Below, piece by piece: positions 44,728-53,348 of a DNA stretch of 64,000 bases. The stretch comes from Betaproteobacteria bacterium. GTDB taxonomy: Bacteria; Pseudomonadota; Gammaproteobacteria; Burkholderiales; Rhodocyclaceae. Every line of letters starts with the position of its first letter. Within the stretch, counting starts at the first letter, position 1. The notes under the pieces were generated by a model. The model was not told the DNA's origin and did not search any database. It worked only from the letters and a program-made list of their open reading frames with translations. Where the stretch lies: contig JAHRYN010000001.1 of the NCBI GenBank assembly GCA_020621405.1, positions 434,001-498,000 on the forward strand, read 5' to 3'. Position numbers and translations under genes: made by a program.

Positions 44728-47106
44728 ATGTCCTCTCAAGCTAACCTCGCAACCGATTGGCGTGCTGGTTACGGGCCCATCGCGCACAGGTCTGAAACCA
44801 TCGAACGTATGCAGGCCCTCGTGCAACGTCTGGTCGCGCAAAGGCGTATAGCAGACGAAGCCTCGGCCCATGCGCTGCTGGCTGCAGCCGACCGGGTGGC
44901 CTGCACGGCCATGAGCGTAGTGGCGCATATGACCTATGCCCGGCGCATCGACCGAAGCGGCTGCCCACTGGGCTCCGATGATTTCAAACAAACGCCCGAA
45001 GGCCACACCGGCGGCTCGCTCAACATGGTGCCAGCCTTCGTGGGTTATCTGTTGGCCAACGCGCTGACCGGGACGACACGCGGCTGGCTCATGGGGCAGG
45101 GGCACTGCGTGGCCGCGATCGAGGCGGTGAACGCACTGACCGGCGATGTATCCGCCGCCCAGCGTGGACGCTACGACCGCAGCGAGGCGGGCCTGTCGCT
45201 CCTGATCGCGGACTTCTACTCCTATGCCATCGATAAGCAGGGTCGGCCCGCGGTACCGCTGGGTAGCCATGCCGGGCCGAACACGGCCGGCGCGATCTCC
45301 GAAGGCGGCTATCTGGGGTTCGCCGGGCTGCAGTATGTGCACACGCCGTTGCCGGGAGAAAGCCTGGTGGCATTCCTCAGTGATGGCGCTTTCGAGGAAC
45401 AACGTGGCTCGGACTGGGCGCCGCGCTGGTGGCGCGCCGAGGACTGCGGCTTCGCCATCCCGGTCATGATTCTCAACGGACGGCGCATCGAGCAGCGCAC
45501 CCAGATCGTGCAGGAAGGTGGCGCTACCTGGCTGGCCGAGGACCTGCGCCACAACGGCTTCGATCCGGTCATCGTTGATGGACGTGATCCGATGGCGATC
45601 GCATGGGCCATTGTTGAAGCCGAAGACACGCTGAGCGCCTTCGCTGCACGCTCGGATCGGCGCTATCCGGTCAAGCTGCCCTACGTGATCGCCGAGACGG
45701 AGAAAGGTTTTGGCTTCCCGGGCGCGGCGACCAATGCCGCCCACAACCTGCCGCTGAACGGCAATCCGCGCGAGGATGCGCAGGCACGCGAGGCCTTCAA
45801 CGCAGGGGCTGCGGCGCTGTTCGTGCCCGAGAGCGAACTGGAAAACGCGCTCACCGTCCTTGCGAATCACGGCCAGAGCCAGCGCTCGCGCGAAAGCGAG
45901 CACCCCATGGCCCTACGCCATCCAGCGAGCCCTCATCTGCCGATGCCGGCCTGGGCGCCAACTGAGGTATCGGGCAGCGCCATGTCCGCACTGGACCGTT
46001 GGTTCGTGGAGCTAGTGCAGGCAAATCCACAGTTGCGCATCCGGATCGGCAATCCCGATGAACTGGCCAGCAACAAGATGGGGACCACGCTAGCGCTGCT
46101 CAAGCACCGCGTCAACGTGCCCGAACCCGGCGCCCCGGAATCGACGGATGGCTCGGTGGTCACCGCACTCAATGAAGAAGCCGTTGCGGCCGCCGCCCTC
46201 GCCAACAAAGGGGGGCTGAACCTGATCGTCAGCTACGAGGCATTCGCGGTCAAGATGCTTGGATTGATGCGCCAGGAGATCATCTTCGCGCGTCGGCAGA
46301 AGGAGCTGGGCCAGCCGCCAGGCTGGATCTCCGTCCCGCTGATCGTCACATCCCACACCTGGGAGAACAGCAAGAACGAGCAGTCACACCAGGACCCGAC
46401 CATTGGCGAAGCATTGCTGGGGGAGATGTCGGACACCGCACGCGTGTTGTTCCCGGTGGATGCCAACACGGCGTGCGCCGCGCTGCGAGCGGTCTACGCC
46501 AGCCGGGGCCAAGTGGCTTGTGTTGTGGTCTCCAAGCGCGACACGCCGAATCACTTCAATGCCGCCGCCGCTCAATCGCTGATCGAGCACGGCGCAGCCC
46601 ATGTAGCCGGCGATCCGGCTACAGCACAACTGCAGTTCGTGGCGATTGGCGCCTACCAGTTGGAGGAAGCGCTCAAAGCCCACGCCCGCCTGGGGCACCA
46701 TGGGTTTACGTCGTGCGTCACCGTGGCGATCGAGCCCGGCCGTCTGCGCATTCCACGAGACGACCTTGAGGCCGCCTTCGTGCTCGGTGACGAAGCACTG
46801 CAAGCGCTCTTCCCGCCTCACCTGCCGCGCGTGTTGATGAGCCATACCCGCCCTGAGCCGATGCTGGGCGTGCTGCGCCGCATTGACAGCGGCCCCTCGA
46901 AGACGCGGGCTTTGGGCTACATCAACCGCGGCGGCACACTCGATGTGGCTGGAATGCTGATCGCCAACCGCTGCACCTGGGCGGACGCCATCTATGCGGC
47001 TGCGCAAGTGACCGGCTGGAACAGTTCGCAGGTTGCTGCGGCCGCGACCGACGCGCGAATTTCAAGTGGTTCTGACGCGGTCCGCGGCGACCGCGCCGGT
47101 TCCTGA
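44728..47106 (+). CDS. Divergent phosphoketolase-family (XFP) thiamine-diphosphate enzyme
   Basis: 792 residues, the length of phosphoketolases. TPP-enzyme blocks are recognisable: P-E-G-H-T-G-G-S-L-N, S-H-A-G-P-N-T-A-G-A-I-S-E-G-G, the Mg/TPP loop S-D-G-A-F-E-E, V-S-Y-E-A-F and S-H-Q-D-P. It differs from classical Xfp at several signature blocks (for example H-W-G-T-x-P-G is replaced by H-T-G-G-S-L-N). Relatives are sometimes labelled xylulose-5-phosphate 3-epimerase. Acetyl phosphate formation from xylulose or fructose phosphate is likely but unproved. AAGGAG precedes ATG 44728. Confidence 0.8.
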   Translation: MSSQANLATDWRAGYGPIAHRSETIERMQALVQRLVAQRRIADEASAHALLAAADRVACTAMSVVAHMTYARRIDRSGCPLGSDDFKQTPEGHTGGSLNMVPAFVGYLLANALTGTTRGWLMGQGHCVAAIEAVNALTGDVSAAQRGRYDRSEAGLSLLIADFYSYAIDKQGRPAVPLGSHAGPNTAGAISEGGYLGFAGLQYVHTPLPGESLVAFLSDGAFEEQRGSDWAPRWWRAEDCGFAIPVMILNGRRIEQRTQIVQEGGATWLAEDLRHNGFDPVIVDGRDPMAIAWAIVEAEDTLSAFAARSDRRYPVKLPYVIAETEKGFGFPGAATNAAHNLPLNGNPREDAQAREAFNAGAAALFVPESELENALTVLANHGQSQRSRESEHPMALRHPASPHLPMPAWAPTEVSGSAMSALDRWFVELVQANPQLRIRIGNPDELASNKMGTTLALLKHRVNVPEPGAPESTDGSVVTALNEEAVAAAALANKGGLNLIVSYEAFAVKMLGLMRQEIIFARRQKELGQPPGWISVPLIVTSHTWENSKNEQSHQDPTIGEALLGEMSDTARVLFPVDANTACAALRAVYASRGQVACVVVSKRDTPNHFNAAAAQSLIEHGAAHVAGDPATAQLQFVAIGAYQLEEALKAHARLGHHGFTSCVTVAIEPGRLRIPRDDLEAAFVLGDEALQALFPPHLPRVLMSHTRPEPMLGVLRRIDSGPSKTRALGYINRGGTLDVAGMLIANRCTWADAIYAAAQVTGWNSSQVAAAATDARISSGSDAVRGDRAGS

Positions 47107-47141
47107 TTTCACAACCCACCAACAAGAGAGGAGACAAATAC

Positions 47142-48500
47142 ATGCTCTCATTGACCAGCCTGGGTGGTGCCGGCACCGTCACCGGCTCCAAGCACCTTAT
47201 CACCCATGGCAATACCCGCATCCTGATCGACTGCGGACTGTTCCAGGGATTGAAAAACCTGCGCGAACTTAATTGGCAGCGCCTGGCCGTTGAACCCAAG
47301 GACATCGATGCGGTCGTACTGACGCATGCGCACCTGGATCATTGTGGGTATCTGCCCCGATTGGTGCTGGACGGGTTCCGCGGGAAGATTTTCTCGACCT
47401 CAGCCACGCGAGATGTCGCCGAACTCATCCTGCTCGACAGTGCCTGGTTGCAAGAGAAGGACGCCGAGTTCGCCAATCGAAAAGGATTTTCCAAACACAA
47501 GCCAGCCCTTCCGCTGTATCGGGTTCGGGATGCAGAACGTGCGCTCCTGCAGTTCAAACCGGTGCCGCTGCATCAAGAGACGGAATTGCCGGGCAATGCC
47601 CGTCTACTGCTGCGCAGCGCTGGTCACATTCTTGGGGCGGCGACGGTTCAGATCGACATTGGCGGCAAGCGTTTGGTGTTCTCCGGCGACCTGGGGCGCT
47701 ATGACGATGTGGTCATGCCTGATCCTGAACCCGTCACGGCAGCGGACTACATCATCATCGAGTCCACCTATGGCAATCGTCGTCATGACCGTTCCGATGC
47801 CGTCGAAGCGCTGGGCGACATCATCGAGCGCACGACTCGCCGCGGAGGCACCGTAGTGATTCCCGCTTTTGCCGTTGGACGCGCGCAGTCGTTGATCTAT
47901 GACCTATGGCTGTTGCGACAGCGCGGTCGGCTCCGCACCGTGCCCGTCTATCTGGACAGTCCCATGGCCACCAGCGCAACTGCGCTGCTGCACCGCCATG
48001 CCGACGACCACAAGCTCGCACAACACGATTTCGAGGCGGCATTCTCAGAAGTCACATACATGCGCGACGTTGAAGAGTCCAAGGCGCTATCGGCGAATCG
48101 CTACCCCAAGGTGATTATTTCCGCCAGCGGCATGGCCACCGGTGGCCGCGTGCTGCATCACATAGAAGCGTTTGGCGGCAGTCATCAGAACACGCTGCTG
48201 TTCTCTGGATTCCAGGCAGCAGGTACGCGCGGACGCAAGCTGCTTGAGGGCGCTCGCGAAGTCAAAATTCATGGGCGCTGGATGCCGATCAAGGCGGAGG
48301 TCGCCGAGCTTGCGATGTTGTCGGCTCATGCCGACAGCGATGAGCTGATGCGATGGCTGCGCAGCTTTACCAAGGCACCGGAAAGAGTGTTCATTGTTCA
48401 CGGTGAATCCGATGCCTCCGAGGCGCTGCGCGAACGTATCCAGCGCGAACTCAATTGGCACGCATCGGTGTCCATGCAAAACCAGGAATTCGCCCTGTGA
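47142..48500 (+). CDS. Beta-CASP metallo-beta-lactamase RNA nuclease
   Basis: 452 residues. The metal motif H-A-H-L-D-H is at 62-67. Further ligands lie in the S-A-G-H-I-L-G (about 160), F-S-G-D-L-G and S-A-H-A-D regions, and a C-terminal RMMBL segment is present (I-K-A-E-V to V-H-G-E). This is the CPSF-like group, mainly archaeal and Thermus-type, with endo- and 5'-3' exoribonuclease activity. Beside a nucleoside phosphorylase and PRPP synthetase it could supply nucleotides from RNA. GAGGAG precedes ATG 47142; overlaps the next gene by four bases. Confidence 0.87.
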   Translation: MLSLTSLGGAGTVTGSKHLITHGNTRILIDCGLFQGLKNLRELNWQRLAVEPKDIDAVVLTHAHLDHCGYLPRLVLDGFRGKIFSTSATRDVAELILLDSAWLQEKDAEFANRKGFSKHKPALPLYRVRDAERALLQFKPVPLHQETELPGNARLLLRSAGHILGAATVQIDIGGKRLVFSGDLGRYDDVVMPDPEPVTAADYIIIESTYGNRRHDRSDAVEALGDIIERTTRRGGTVVIPAFAVGRAQSLIYDLWLLRQRGRLRTVPVYLDSPMATSATALLHRHADDHKLAQHDFEAAFSEVTYMRDVEESKALSANRYPKVIISASGMATGGRVLHHIEAFGGSHQNTLLFSGFQAAGTRGRKLLEGAREVKIHGRWMPIKAEVAELAMLSAHADSDELMRWLRSFTKAPERVFIVHGESDASEALRERIQRELNWHASVSMQNQEFAL

Positions 48501-50014
48501 GTGCCCGCATCACCCCCCAGACACCCGCCTTGCAAGCATTGCGCATGCGACTGCATGCCCAGCATCAACCCGTCGTCTTGATGCGTACCGATTGCCATGT
48601 CTGCCGTGCCGAAGGGCTGGCACCGCGGTCACAGGTACTGATCATTGCCGGCGACCGCACTGTGCAAGCGCTACTGTACCAAATCGACAGCGATCTGCTC
48701 AAAACCGGACAGATCGCTCTGTCCGAGGCCGCCTGGGATGCCCTGGACATTCATGAGGGCGATCTTGTGCAGGTTCGGCATCCTCCGCTGCTCGAATCGT
48801 TGTCGGCCGTGCGTGCGCGAATTCACGGCCACCGACTGCAAACGACGGAGTTGCAGGCGATCGTCCGTGATGTGGTCGATGGTCGCTATACCGATGTCGC
48901 ACTTTCGGCCTTCCTGACCGCAACGGCGGTACTGCCTCTGGATATGCAAGAGACCATCCATCTCACCCGTGCGATGGTCGATGTCGGAGATCACCTGCAA
49001 TGGCAGGCTCCGATTGTTGTGGACAAGCATTGCGTGGGCGGATTACCGGGAAATCGCACCACGCCGTTGGTGGTTGCCATCGCCGCAGCCAATGGATTGG
49101 TGATGCCCAAGACCTCATCACGCGCCATCACCTCTCCCGCTGGCACCGCGGACACCATGGAAACGCTGGCTCCTGTAGACCTGGACCTGGATACGCTCAG
49201 AAAGGTCGTGGAGAAAGAGGGTGGATGCGTGGCGTGGGGCGGCGCGATGCACCTCAGCCCCGCGGACGACATCTTCGTGCGTATTGAGCGTGAACTGGAT
49301 ATCGACACGCAAGGACAACTGATTGCCTCGGTGTTATCCAAGAAGATTGCAGCAGGGGCGACCCACATCGTGATCGATATTCCGGTTGGGCCAACCGCAA
49401 AAGTCCGCAGCCGGGAAACTGCCGAGCATCTTGCGCATCACCTTTCGGAAGTCGCCGCGTCATTTGGCCTTGTATTGCGTTGCCTGTTTACAGACGGGAA
49501 TCAGCCTGTCGGCAGAGGTATCGGCCCGGCGTTGGAGGCGCGCGACGTGTTGGCCGTATTGCGCAACGAGGCGGATGCGCCGCAAGACCTATGTGACCGC
49601 GTGGCGTTGGTCGCGGGCGCGGTGCTTGAGCTTGGCGGTGTCGCCAAAGAAGGGGACGGACTTCGGTTGGCTCACGAGACGATCAGCAGTGGCCGCGCCT
49701 GGGAAAAATTTCAGAGAATCTGCGCGGCTCAGGGGGGATTTCGTGAGCCGCCCCAAGCTCTCTATGTCGAACCGCTTTTGGCAACCACTTCAGGCCGAGC
49801 AGTACACATCGACAACCGTAAGCTGTCCCGTTTAGCCAAATTAGCCGGAGCGCCTGAGAGTCCAGCCGCAGGGATTCAATTGCAAGTGCGCTTAGGTGAC
49901 GAGGTAACACGCGGACAATCATTGATGTTTTTGCATGCGCAAACCTCTGGAGAGATGGCCTATGCACTCGCATACGTGCATGACATTGGTGACATCGTAA
50001 AGATTGAACCTTAG
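48497..50014 (+). CDS. Long-type thymidine/AMP phosphorylase family protein
   Basis: 505 residues, the length of archaeal AMP phosphorylases and the 'type 2' thymidine phosphorylase group, with an extra N-terminal domain (1-85) before the classic fold. Phosphate and catalytic blocks: K-H-C-V-G-G-L-P-G-N (about 180) and S-S-R-A-I-T-S-P-A-G-T-A-D-T-M-E. It would split nucleosides or NMPs with phosphate to base and ribose 1-phosphate or ribose 1,5-bisphosphate. The substrate cannot be told by eye. GTG 48497 overlaps the nuclease stop (GTGA). Confidence 0.87.
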   Translation: MSARITPQTPALQALRMRLHAQHQPVVLMRTDCHVCRAEGLAPRSQVLIIAGDRTVQALLYQIDSDLLKTGQIALSEAAWDALDIHEGDLVQVRHPPLLESLSAVRARIHGHRLQTTELQAIVRDVVDGRYTDVALSAFLTATAVLPLDMQETIHLTRAMVDVGDHLQWQAPIVVDKHCVGGLPGNRTTPLVVAIAAANGLVMPKTSSRAITSPAGTADTMETLAPVDLDLDTLRKVVEKEGGCVAWGGAMHLSPADDIFVRIERELDIDTQGQLIASVLSKKIAAGATHIVIDIPVGPTAKVRSRETAEHLAHHLSEVAASFGLVLRCLFTDGNQPVGRGIGPALEARDVLAVLRNEADAPQDLCDRVALVAGAVLELGGVAKEGDGLRLAHETISSGRAWEKFQRICAAQGGFREPPQALYVEPLLATTSGRAVHIDNRKLSRLAKLAGAPESPAAGIQLQVRLGDEVTRGQSLMFLHAQTSGEMAYALAYVHDIGDIVKIEP

Positions 50015-50200
50015 CGCCGTAGATAAACAGGGCTCTTGAATGCTCAGTCAAACACAGCCCGGCCTCTCGTTTGGAAAAGTTGAACGCCTACATCTCGTGC
50101 TCAAAGAGCATATGCAAAAAACATCGCCTAGAAGTTTTCAACCTGCATAGCGTGGAGCAAATAGAAGGAGGTCGTCAGCGTCTGAATAGGAACATTGCTC

Positions 50201-51091
50201 ATGGAACTGCGACACCTGCGTTGCTTTATCGTTTTGGCCGAAGAGCTTCATTTCACACGGGCCGCCGAGCGCCTGCATATCGAGCAACCCCCTTTATCTC
50301 GCGCCATCAAAGAGCTTGAAGACGAACTGGGGGTGGTACTTTTCGACCGAAATCGCCGTGGAACCGTTCTGACCGCAGCAGGTGCTGCCTTCTTGCAGGA
50401 TATTCGACGCCTGTTCACCGTCCTGGAGCAGGCACGAGAAAACGCCAAGGCTGTCGCCTCAGGCTTGCGAGGCAGCTTGCGCATTGCAGTGTCCGATGGT
50501 GCGATCGATCCTCGACTGTCAGCATTTCTGGTCCGCTGCCGCGCAGAGGAACCGGAGATAGAGATACGCCTATCCGAGGTGCCGTTGGCCGAGCAGCTAC
50601 GCGGCTTGCGGTCAGGCGACTTCACGATCGGATTCGCGCACACGGCCGAAGTCGGTGACGACATTGTTGCCGAACCCATCTGGCGGGATCCGTTGGTGAT
50701 CGCCGTGCCAGCTCGGCACGCGCTGCTCGTCCACAAGAAGGTCCCACTTCATGAACTCCGGGGGCATCCGCTTGTCTTGTGCGACCCTCACGCATGCGAG
50801 GGGTACTGCCGCGAATTGGGGCGGCTCTTGCAGGTGCTGGAGCACAAGCTGAACATCGTCGAGGAAGTGTCTTCGCTGGACATGATGCTCACGCTGGTCG
50901 GTGCAGGATATGGCGTCGGCTTCATGACGGCGACCAAGATTCCGGTCTGCCAATGGCCGGATGTGGTGATTCGTCCCTTGGCGATGGATTCCGCGGTGAT
51001 CACCACCTACTTGCTTCGGCCTGAAAGCAACAGTTTGTCGGCTTCGCTGGAGCGGTTTATCGCTCGGTTACGCGACTCGTCCGACGGTTGA
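50201..51091 (+). CDS. LysR-family transcriptional regulator
   Basis: 296 residues: N-terminal winged HTH (M-E-L-R-H-L-R-C-F, A-A-E-R-L-H-I-E-Q-P-P-L-S-R-A-I) and a complete effector-binding domain. ATG 50201 with AGGAA eight bases upstream is preferred to TTG 50195. It follows the phosphorylase gene by 186 bases in the same direction and may control the cluster before it or the peroxidase gene after it. No T-N11-A type site was singled out. Confidence 0.92.
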   Translation: MELRHLRCFIVLAEELHFTRAAERLHIEQPPLSRAIKELEDELGVVLFDRNRRGTVLTAAGAAFLQDIRRLFTVLEQARENAKAVASGLRGSLRIAVSDGAIDPRLSAFLVRCRAEEPEIEIRLSEVPLAEQLRGLRSGDFTIGFAHTAEVGDDIVAEPIWRDPLVIAVPARHALLVHKKVPLHELRGHPLVLCDPHACEGYCRELGRLLQVLEHKLNIVEEVSSLDMMLTLVGAGYGVGFMTATKIPVCQWPDVVIRPLAMDSAVITTYLLRPESNSLSASLERFIARLRDSSDG

Positions 51092-51114
51092 CGGAGTCCT
51101 GCCGGCGGACATCC

Positions 51115-51408
51115 TCAAGGATCGGTTTCGGCACGCAGATTGCGTTCGGTCGCCGTCATCAGTTCAGCCGCGCTTATCCTGAGCGCCGTAGAAATTCTCA
51201 GTATGAGAGGCAGTGTGGGCACGTGCTCACCGCGCTCGATCTTGCCCATGTGCGAGCGCGAGATGACTGCCCGAGACGCGAACTCGTCTTGCGCGACTCC
51301 CTGAGCGACGCGGGCAGCGCGCACGGCCTGTCCGAAGGCCAACGCCGACTCGGATTCATACGTTGATGTGCCAGTAGGGCGGCCTGGCTGGATTGTTGAT
51401 TTCTGCAT
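51115..51408 (-). CDS. XRE-family HTH regulator
   Basis: 97 residues with a standard Cro/CI HTH (A-F-G-Q-A-V-R-A-A-R, then A-Q-D-E-F-A-S-R-A-V-I-S-R-S-H-M-G-K-I-E-R-G-E). ATG 51408 is used; the frame is open to TTG 51435. It converges on the LysR gene and diverges from the short LysR-like gene at 51528. Three related palindromic sites lie in that divergent gap, as expected for an autoregulated repressor. Confidence 0.88.
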   Translation of the reverse strand: MQKSTIQPGRPTGTSTYESESALAFGQAVRAARVAQGVAQDEFASRAVISRSHMGKIERGEHVPTLPLILRISTALRISAAELMTATERNLRAETDP

Positions 51409-51437
51409 TAGCAGAAGCGTCAAACAATCTTCCAAAA

Positions 51438-51483
51438 TTAACCACGTTATTTTTAACGACGTTAAACTTCACTCTTAACCACG
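51438..51483. promoter_or_regulatory. Three TTAAC(C/G)ACGTTAA-type operator sites
   Basis: TTAACCACGTTA (51438-51449), the perfect palindrome TTAACGACGTTAA (51453-51465) and the half-match TTAACCACG (51475-51483) lie in the 119-base gap between the XRE gene and the divergent LysR-like gene. Spacing from start to start is 15 and 22 bases. They are strong candidates for binding sites of the XRE protein controlling both genes. Confidence 0.65.
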
Positions 51484-51527
51484 ATGTTGGTTCGCCTTCC
51501 TGGCCAGATCGCTTCTTGGGGGTCCTC

Positions 51528-52181
51528 ATGCATGCCACCAGCCAGTTTTCTCATTTCAGGCTTGCTATAGCACCCGGGGTGCCGTCCTCATGCCTCTCCA
51601 CGCTTCTCGCCCTGCAGCGCACGGAAGAGCCGGACACCCCCATCGCCTTCTTTGAAGCCTCGGGTGACGACCTGGTGATCGGCCTTGAAGAAGGCCGCTA
51701 TGACGCAGGAATATCGCTTCGGCACGTGAGTGCTCCGTTCCTGAGAAGCCAGCCTTTGTGGATCGATAACATGGCTGTCGCCATGCCATTGCGGTCTTCC
51801 TTGCTTGGCCGGGCAACGCTCACGACCGCCGAGGTTCTGGACTACCCCGGGTTTCGCTGGCAAGCAGAGACCTGCCCGCTGCTGGATCAGCGGTTGTCCT
51901 CCTTCCCGCCGCTGAGCGAGCAGAGCATGCAGCATGTCACTTCGTTTGAGATTTTGGCGCTATGGGTCGCCGCTGGCTATGGCGTCGGGATCTCTGCGCA
52001 ATCGCGTATTGAGCGCGCCCATGCCTGGGGCATCACCATGCGGCCGCTTTCTGATGCTCCCTACGAGGTCGTGACACATCTGCAGCGGCCCAGGGAGCGA
52101 GCCAGCGCCATTTCTGAGCTGTTCGAGCGCAGGGCGATGCAGGTTGCCAAAGATAGCGCGGCCTACTCGAATACCCGATAG
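51528..52181 (+). CDS. LysR-type effector-binding domain protein without HTH
   Basis: 217 residues consisting only of a LysR substrate-binding domain (F-R-L-A-I-A-P-G-V start; D-A-G-I-S-L-R; A-A-G-Y-G-V-G-I-S). The DNA-binding domain is missing: upstream codons to 51393 do not encode an HTH and overlap the operators. ATG 51528 follows a GGGGGT. It could be a remnant, or a stand-alone sensor that forms mixed oligomers with the full LysR protein at 50201. Confidence 0.75.
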   Translation: MHATSQFSHFRLAIAPGVPSSCLSTLLALQRTEEPDTPIAFFEASGDDLVIGLEEGRYDAGISLRHVSAPFLRSQPLWIDNMAVAMPLRSSLLGRATLTTAEVLDYPGFRWQAETCPLLDQRLSSFPPLSEQSMQHVTSFEILALWVAAGYGVGISAQSRIERAHAWGITMRPLSDAPYEVVTHLQRPRERASAISELFERRAMQVAKDSAAYSNTR

Positions 52182-52338
52182 CTCACTCGCGCTGCGTGCT
52201 CTCCACTCAGATGCCGATGCCAGGCATCCGTAATCGGCGCGGGAATTCACTGCTTCCTGGTAATTGCAACGGCACGCGCTGTCAATGCGCCAGCATCGCG
52301 TTTTCATCTCTGGCAACATGACGAATTAAACCGGCCTT

Positions 52339-53311
52339 ATGGAGATGCCAATGGTTGGAAGTAGTTGGGACCGAGTACCCATCGACTCGCAAAGCATCGA
52401 TGCGCCACTGTCGCGCGCGGCGGTGTTTCTCACATTGACGGTCGCCGAGGGCCGAGAGTCCCTGCAGGCGGTCGCCGGCGTCCTGGACGGCCTGGACGAC
52501 CTGATCAAGACGGTGGGCTTTCTTCGCGATCTCAACGGCCGGCTGTCGTGCATCACCGCCCTGGGATCGGCGCTGTGGGACCGTTTCCAGGCCGGAAGGC
52601 GCCCGAAAGAACTGCGTCCCTTCGCACCCATCAAGGGCGCGAAGCACACCGCGCCGGCCACGCCCGGCTCATATCCGGGCCGAGGGCGAGGACCTCTGCT
52701 TTGAATTCGAGCGCCTGCTGTTGGACCAATTGGGCAGCAGCGTGACGGTGGCCGACGAGGTGGCGTGCTTTCGCTATTTCGACTCCCGCGATCTCCTTGG
52801 CTTCGTCGATGGCACAGCCAATCCGACCGGGCACGAAATCGGCGCATCCACGCTGGTCGGCAGTGAGGATCAGGAATTCGCCGGCGGGAGCTACGTGGTG
52901 GTGCAGATGTATCTGCATCAAATGCAGCCGTGGGCTCGGCTTCCCGAGGACCAGCAAGAGCAGATCATCGGCCGGGAGATCGTCAGCAATATCGAATTGC
53001 CCGATGCGACGAGCGGCCAGAAGTCGCACAAGACCCTCGCCACGATCGTGGGTGCTGACGGTACCGAGCACGACATCCTGCGCGACAACATGCCCTTTGG
53101 CCGCCCCGGCCAAGGCGAATACGGCACCTACTTCATCGGCTACTCCAGGCATCTGTGCGTCACGCAGAAGATGCTGAAGCGCATGTTCCTCGGCGATCCG
53201 CCGGGCATGAACGACCGCCTGCTCGATTTCTCGACGGCGCACACTGGTGCCGTGTTCTTTGCGTCCGCCCCGCGCACGCTGAGCGAACTCGTGCAGGCTG
53301 TACAAGCGTAG
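52339..53311 (+). pseudogene. DyP-type peroxidase gene with an internal frameshift
   Basis: Frame one (from ATG 52339) gives the N-terminal part through G-A-K-H-T-A-P-A-T-P-G. Frame two continues from H-I-R-A-E-G-E-D (52670) to the stop at 53311, including the family motif G-F-V-D-G-T. Relatives have T-P-G-D-L-L-F-H-I-R-A-E here, so about 11 bases are missing at 52666-52669. DyP enzymes are haem peroxidases. Unless the change is a sequencing error, the gene is inactive. Confidence 0.85.
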
Positions 53312-53348
53312 CGCGGGGGCCGCAAGGCGCCCGCAAGGGCTGGTAGCC

